From contig DDFF01000006.1 in the NCBI GenBank assembly GCA_002337045.1, positions 186,001-250,000 on the forward strand: a stretch of 64,000 bases of DNA. The letters run 5' to 3'. The stretch is from Bacteroidetes bacterium UBA1935. GTDB lineage: Bacteria; Bacteroidota; Bacteroidia; Chitinophagales; Chitinophagaceae. Below the pieces are notes generated by a model. That model was not told where the DNA came from, made no database searches, and saw only the letters and a program-made list of their open reading frames with translations. Positions 59,269 through 64,000 of the stretch are shown piece after piece (position 1 is the stretch's first letter; each line of letters begins with the position of its first letter). The position numbers and the translations under genes are program-made.

Positions 59269-61155
59269 ATGACTAACCTTGTTTGGCTGGTTCCTTTATT
59301 TCCGTTAGTTGGTTTCCTGATTAACGGTATAGGTTGGAGAAAAATACCAAAGACTGCCGGTGGTGTTATCGGTAGCCTTGCTATACTGGCATCTTTTGCG
59401 GTGTCGCTGGGTATCTTCTTCGAAGTGAAAAACAGCGGTGCATCCACTACAGTTCACCTGTTCAATTTTATAGAATCGGGCAAGTTGCTGATACCTTTTG
59501 CATTTCAGGTAGATGCATTGTCTTCCTTGTTCCTGCTTATCATTACAGGTATCGGTTTCCTGATACACGTATACTCTACATCTTATATGCATGAAGATGA
59601 AGGCATGGTGAAGTACTTCGCCTACCTCAATCTGTTCGTATTCTCGATGTTGCTGCTGGTGTTAGGTTCCAACTATCTTATTATGTTCATTGGTTGGGAA
59701 GGTGTAGGTCTTTGCTCTTACCTCCTCATCGGTTTCTGGTTCAAAAACAGAGATTATACCAATGCCGCTAAGAAAGCATTTGTGATGAACCGCATAGGCG
59801 ACCTCGGTTTCTTGGTAGGTATGTTGCTGATACTTTTCAACTACGGTACACTTTCATACAACGAATTCTTTGGTCAGCTGAATGGTGGACAAGTGCAACT
59901 GTCTGCTAATATGTACAACTGGATAGCTATCTGCCTGTTCATTGGTGCTATGGGTAAAAGTGCACAGATACCATTATATACATGGTTGCCTGATGCGATG
60001 GCGGGTCCTACACCTGTATCTGCCCTCATCCACGCTGCAACAATGGTGACTGCAGGTATATATATGATAGCAAGAAGCCATGCGTTGTATAATCTTGCAC
60101 CTGCTGCACTCAACCTGGTTGCCATCATTGGTCTGGCTACGGCTATACTGGCAGCATCAATTGCCATCCGTCAATATGATATCAAAAAAGTACTCGCATA
60201 TTCTACAGTCAGCCAGCTTGGTTTCATGTTCCTGGCATTGGGTGTAGGTGCATATACTACCGCAGTATTCCACGTTATGACACACGCTTTCTTCAAAGCC
60301 CTGTTGTTCCTTGGTTCGGGTAGTGTTATACACGCTATGGGTGGCGAGCAGGACATCCGCAAAATGGGCGGACTCAATAAGCACATGAAGATTACGGGTG
60401 CTACTTTCCTTATAGGCTGTCTTGCCATCGCAGGTATCCCGGGCTTCGCGGGTTTCTTCTCTAAAGACGAAATTCTTGCATCTGTATATGCACACAGCCC
60501 GGTAATGTATTATCTGGCATTGGGTGCTGCACTGATGACGGCGTTCTATATGTTCCGCCTCTACTTCCTTACGTTCACGGGTTCTTTCCGTGGTACGGAA
60601 GAACAGCACCATCACCTGCACGAAAGCCCTGCGGCTATCACTATGCCGCTGATAGTACTCGCTATCATGTCTGTGATAGGTGGTTATCTAGGCCTGCCTG
60701 CTGTTATCAGCGAGCATCATACGCTGAACACGTATCTGGGTTCTGTGGTTAGTAACTTCAATGTGCACCATCTGGAACATAATACAGAATGGATGTTAAT
60801 GGGTCTTTCTACCGGTCTGGTAATTGTGATGATTATTGTGGCAAGGGTAGCAACCAAAACGCCAAACTTTGTTGAAAATACAGGACTGGCAAAAGTGCTG
60901 GAAAACAAATGGTATGTTGATGAGTTGTACGATGCAGTTATCGTTCGCCCATTGGCAGCACTGTCTGATGCGCTGGATCGTTTTGTAGAGAAACTGGGTA
61001 TCGACGGTATCGTAAATGGTATTGGCAGATTGGTACGCTGGAGCAGTGACCGTGTACGTTTGCTGCAAACAGGCCAGGTTGGTTTCTACATCTTTGTGAT
61101 GGTGATAGGCATGGCCCTGTTATTTGCGATAAGATTTTTCGGATTAAATTATTAA
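59269..61155 (+). CDS. nuoL: NADH-quinone oxidoreductase subunit L
   Basis: This 628-residue antiporter-like subunit sits at the distal end of the membrane arm. Seen: FIGWEGVGLCSYLLIGFWF, KSAQIPLYTWLPDAMAGPTPVSALIHAATMV (lysine and histidine of the proton path), HAFFKALLFLGSGSVIHA and FSKDEIL. The C-terminal amphipathic region with the lateral helix is present. The size is normal. Confidence 0.96.
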   Translation: MTNLVWLVPLFPLVGFLINGIGWRKIPKTAGGVIGSLAILASFAVSLGIFFEVKNSGASTTVHLFNFIESGKLLIPFAFQVDALSSLFLLIITGIGFLIHVYSTSYMHEDEGMVKYFAYLNLFVFSMLLLVLGSNYLIMFIGWEGVGLCSYLLIGFWFKNRDYTNAAKKAFVMNRIGDLGFLVGMLLILFNYGTLSYNEFFGQLNGGQVQLSANMYNWIAICLFIGAMGKSAQIPLYTWLPDAMAGPTPVSALIHAATMVTAGIYMIARSHALYNLAPAALNLVAIIGLATAILAASIAIRQYDIKKVLAYSTVSQLGFMFLALGVGAYTTAVFHVMTHAFFKALLFLGSGSVIHAMGGEQDIRKMGGLNKHMKITGATFLIGCLAIAGIPGFAGFFSKDEILASVYAHSPVMYYLALGAALMTAFYMFRLYFLTFTGSFRGTEEQHHHLHESPAAITMPLIVLAIMSVIGGYLGLPAVISEHHTLNTYLGSVVSNFNVHHLEHNTEWMLMGLSTGLVIVMIIVARVATKTPNFVENTGLAKVLENKWYVDELYDAVIVRPLAALSDALDRFVEKLGIDGIVNGIGRLVRWSSDRVRLLQTGQVGFYIFVMVIGMALLFAIRFFGLNY

Positions 61156-61188
61156 TAGATAGCAACTGCAAAACATTGCATTAGCGTT

Positions 61189-62628
61189 ATGATGTTGAAA
61201 TTACTTATACTGGTTCCTCTTGTGGCAGGCATTGTCAGTTTTCTTGCAAAAGAAAGTGCAAAAGCCGTTGCCCTCATCGGTTCATTGGCCACTTTGGGAC
61301 TGGCAGCCTATATCAGTACCACATGCGGTGCCCAACCAATGGATTGGAGCATGCAATGGATTCCACGCCTTGGCGCGCAACTTAGTTTACATGCCGATGG
61401 TATGAGCGCCATGCTCTGCCTGCTGACGGGTATCGTTATGCCGGTGGTGTTCATCAGTAACTGGAACAAAGAGGTAGAGAACCCCAGTTCTTTCTATGGT
61501 CTTATGCTTCTGTCGCAAGCAGGTATCACAGGTGTGTTTCTTGCACACGATGCGCTGTTGTTCTACTTCTTCTGGGAGCTGGCACTGATTCCTGTTTACT
61601 TCCTTTGTTCTCGCTGGGGTGGTGAAAAGCGCATTCAAGTTACATTCAAATTCTTCGTTTATACATTCCTCGGTAGCTTGATGATGCTGGCTGCGTTGAT
61701 ATACCTGTCTTTGCAAACGCCGGGCCCGAATGCTTATAGCTGGGAAAACATTGTACGTGCAGGTGCTTCGCTCGACCCTGTTACGCAGCAATGGTTGTTC
61801 GTGCTGATATTTGTAGCATTCGCAATCAAAATGCCAATCTTCCCGTTCCACACATGGCAGCCCGATACTTACGAGCAATCTCCTACAGCAGTTACGGTTG
61901 TACTGAGCGCGCTGATGGTTAAGATGGGCCTGTTCGGGGTTATAAACTGGCTGATGCCTGTTGTACCACAGGGTGTGGCTTTCTGGAGCAACACGGTAAT
62001 CATACTTTCTATTATAGGTATTGTGTACGCATCGCTGATAGCGATTGTGCAGACAGATCTGAAACGTCTGGTAGCTTATTCATCTATTGCCCACATGGGC
62101 CTGATGAGCGCTGCTGCATTTGCACAAACAAATGTTGGTATGCATGGCCTGATGGTGCAGATGTTCAACCACGGTATCAACATTACAGGTATGTGGCTGA
62201 TAGTTAGCATGATAGAACAACGCTGGGGCACACGCGATATGACCAAACTGGGTGGTATGGCTACAAGCGCTCCGCAAATGGCTATCGCACTGGTTATTAT
62301 ATCATTTGCAAACATAGCACTGCCGCTTACAAATGGTTTCATAGGTGAGTTCATGTTGTTCAATGGTCTGTTCTCAAGTGCATCTGCATACCGTGTTACA
62401 TTCATGGTAGTGGCAGGTCTGGGTGTGATACTGGGTGCTGTGTATACGCTGAACATGGTGCAGAAAACTGCATATGGCAACACTGTAGAAATGAAAATGC
62501 AAAAAGACCTGACGGCAAATGAATTTGCCGGACTGGCCATTATTATAGCTATCATCCTGTTCCTCGGTGTATATCCTAAGCCATTGCTGGATATGACTGC
62601 CGGCGTAGCAAACATGATGATGCCATAG
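61189..62628 (+). CDS. nuoM: NADH-quinone oxidoreductase subunit M
   Basis: This 479-residue antiporter-like subunit has FFFWELALIPVYFLCSRWGG (key Glu in helix 5), KMPIFPFHTWQPDTYEQSPTAVTVVLSALMVKMG and YSSIAHMGLMSA. Fourteen helices are predicted. Two ATG codons at 61189 and 61192 both fit. Confidence 0.96.
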   Translation: MMLKLLILVPLVAGIVSFLAKESAKAVALIGSLATLGLAAYISTTCGAQPMDWSMQWIPRLGAQLSLHADGMSAMLCLLTGIVMPVVFISNWNKEVENPSSFYGLMLLSQAGITGVFLAHDALLFYFFWELALIPVYFLCSRWGGEKRIQVTFKFFVYTFLGSLMMLAALIYLSLQTPGPNAYSWENIVRAGASLDPVTQQWLFVLIFVAFAIKMPIFPFHTWQPDTYEQSPTAVTVVLSALMVKMGLFGVINWLMPVVPQGVAFWSNTVIILSIIGIVYASLIAIVQTDLKRLVAYSSIAHMGLMSAAAFAQTNVGMHGLMVQMFNHGINITGMWLIVSMIEQRWGTRDMTKLGGMATSAPQMAIALVIISFANIALPLTNGFIGEFMLFNGLFSSASAYRVTFMVVAGLGVILGAVYTLNMVQKTAYGNTVEMKMQKDLTANEFAGLAIIIAIILFLGVYPKPLLDMTAGVANMMMP

Positions 62629-62719
62629 TAAGCGATATAGTAAGAGGTATATAACTGTAAAAAATTAAATAATCCGGGCAAATCGATTAATACCCGACCA
62701 TCCCGGTTCTGAATAAAAT
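62629..62719. other. nuoM-nuoN spacer
   Basis: This 91-bp non-coding stretch has weak inverted CGGG/CCCG pairing around AAATCGATTAATA (62670-62695) and no T tract. It is probably an untranslated leader of nuoN in the polycistronic mRNA. Confidence 0.4.
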
Positions 62720-64000
62720 ATGAAGGCAATAATAGCTGCAACGGTATTTGGGGTTATCCTGATGTTTGCGGGCCTGTTTGTAAAGGAAAAGAAATCTGTA
62801 GCATCCATAGCGGTGTTCCTGCTTCTTGCTTTGCTGGGCGTTAACGTTTGGGAGTTAGCAACTACTGCACCCACAGAAACACTGTCTTTCTTCAACAACA
62901 TGCTGCGCGTAGATCGCTATGCATTAGGGTTCAATACCCTGATGACAGGCTGTACATTACTGTATGCACTGTTGGTAAACAAAGAGATACAACGCGTAGG
63001 CAGCCACGTAGGCGAGTACTTTGCCCTGATATTCTTCATTCTCTGCGGTGTGTACCTGCTCACTACCTACAACAATGTGCTCATCATGTTCATTGGTATA
63101 GAGATACTGTCTATTCCGCAATACATACTGGCAGGTAGCGACAAGCGCAACCTGAAGAGCAGCGAGGCATCGCTCAAGTACTTCCTGATGGGTTCTTTCT
63201 CTACAGGTATTTTACTGATGGGTATTACCCTGTTGTATGGGGCAACAGGTACGTTCAATATCATTCAATACACATTCCTGTCGTCAGATATGCTGAGCCC
63301 GATGGCATTGGCAGGTATCCTGTTCCTGATGGTGGCATTTGCATTCAAAGTATCCGCAGCACCTATGCACATGTGGACACCTGACGTGTATGATGGTGCG
63401 CCAACGCCTTTCACAGCTTTCATGGCTACTATTGTGAAGGCAAGTGCATTTGTGGCATTCATGCGTTTGTTCTCTGTTTCATTCGGTGCTATCAGCGGCG
63501 ATTGGACAATCATTCTTTCAATCATAACAGCAGCTACGCTGTTTGTAGGTAATATAACGGCTGTTTTCCAGCAAAGCGTTAAGCGTATGCTGGCATATTC
63601 TTCCATAGCGCAGGCAGGTTTTATGTTGTTTGCGGTATTGGCAGTAAATGCTACCGCATGGGAAGGTATGATGATATATGTGGTAGCATATAGTGTGGCT
63701 ACTATCGGTATGTTTGCCGTAATGATGAAGCTGAAAGATTATACATATGATGGCTTCAACGGTTTGGCAAAGAAAGACCCTGTATTGGCAGCTATCACTA
63801 CTATCCTGCTGCTGTCGTTGGCAGGTATACCGGGTACTGCGGGCTTTATGGCCAAATACTTTGTATTACTGGCAGCAGTAGAGCAAGGTAAAATGATGTG
63901 GCTGGTAATATTCGCCCTGTTTATGGCAGCTATCAGTGCCTACTACTATTTCCGTGTTATCATTGCTATGTACTTCAAACAAGGCAATCCTGAATTCAAT
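62720..64000 (+). CDS. nuoN: NADH-quinone oxidoreductase subunit N (partial at window edge)
   Basis: The ATG at 62720 (MKAIIAATVFGVILMFAGLF) opens a frame that stays open for exactly 427 codons to the last base, so the 3' end lies outside the window. Seen: IGIEILSIPQYILAGSDKRNLKSSEASLKYFLMGSF, AFKVSAAPMHMWTPDVYDGAPTPFTAFMA and MLAYSSIAQAGF, the NuoN hallmarks. It is the third antiporter-like subunit and the last standard gene of the operon. Confidence 0.94.
   Translation, partial: MKAIIAATVFGVILMFAGLFVKEKKSVASIAVFLLLALLGVNVWELATTAPTETLSFFNNMLRVDRYALGFNTLMTGCTLLYALLVNKEIQRVGSHVGEYFALIFFILCGVYLLTTYNNVLIMFIGIEILSIPQYILAGSDKRNLKSSEASLKYFLMGSFSTGILLMGITLLYGATGTFNIIQYTFLSSDMLSPMALAGILFLMVAFAFKVSAAPMHMWTPDVYDGAPTPFTAFMATIVKASAFVAFMRLFSVSFGAISGDWTIILSIITAATLFVGNITAVFQQSVKRMLAYSSIAQAGFMLFAVLAVNATAWEGMMIYVVAYSVATIGMFAVMMKLKDYTYDGFNGLAKKDPVLAAITTILLLSLAGIPGTAGFMAKYFVLLAAVEQGKMMWLVIFALFMAAISAYYYFRVIIAMYFKQGNPEFN

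Overview
This 64-kb window looks like a chromosomal segment of a Bacteroidota bacterium, most likely class Chitinophagia (Chitinophagaceae-like). I infer this from several things. There is a porZ-recO pair and a type IX secretion (T9SS) cargo protein with SprB repeats and a gliding-type C-terminal domain. There are many Bacteroidota-restricted families (DUF5606, DUF5686, DUF6787-like). NuoG is short. The promoters have the Bacteroidota form TTG-N18-21-TAnnTTTG, and few genes have a recognisable Shine-Dalgarno sequence. Genus cannot be set from sequence reading alone. No rRNA, tRNA, CRISPR array, integrase or transposase was seen.

Layout. 1-4.5 kb: serC with a DUF1015 gene, an aldo/keto reductase and a YihY-type membrane protein. 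4.5-9.6 kb: a flippase, a GT4 glycosyltransferase, a DUF695-like secreted protein, and a cation/proton antiporter with a secreted partner. 9.7-12.1 kb: a DEAD-box helicase divergent from a NdpA-type nucleoid-associated protein. 12.1-15.3 kb: an AT-rich island with two small unknown genes divergent from an XRE regulator. The regulator is fused by a 1-nt overlap to a PD-(D/E)XK nuclease / Schlafen-type (DUF2075) helicase. A 14-bp palindromic direct repeat flanks the island, and a phased TTGTTGCA repeat cluster lies on its left. 15.4-18.3 kb: rplM-rpsI-rpsB-tsf. 18.3-24.5 kb: an exosortase-family protein, porZ, recO, DUF6787, an M23 peptidase and bcp. 24.5-34.4 kb: DUF5686, YkgJ, DUF2256, polA, and a VWA/GNAT/FemAB-like operon. 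34.5-40.7 kb: korA without a visible korB, a TPR protein, a lipoprotein, a GH10-like protein and DUF5606. 40.8-50.3 kb: a 1516-aa SprB-repeat surface protein and a surface-glycan cluster (two GT2, a Wzx-like flippase and a GT-C-like membrane protein). 50.5-64 kb: a complete respiratory complex I operon nuoA-nuoN, with nuoN cut by the window edge and a secreted NTF2-like gene inserted between nuoE and nuoF.

How the parts work together. The nuo genes encode one membrane complex. porZ and the SprB-repeat protein belong to the T9SS export and attachment system. The glycosyltransferases and flippases probably build the surface glycans to which such cargo is anchored. The best candidate for an undescribed system is the 12.9-15.1 kb XRE plus nuclease-helicase pair with its two divergent small genes. 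It has the look of an anti-phage or nucleic-acid-processing module inserted beside a core ribosomal operon. Its function is inferred only from motifs and context.
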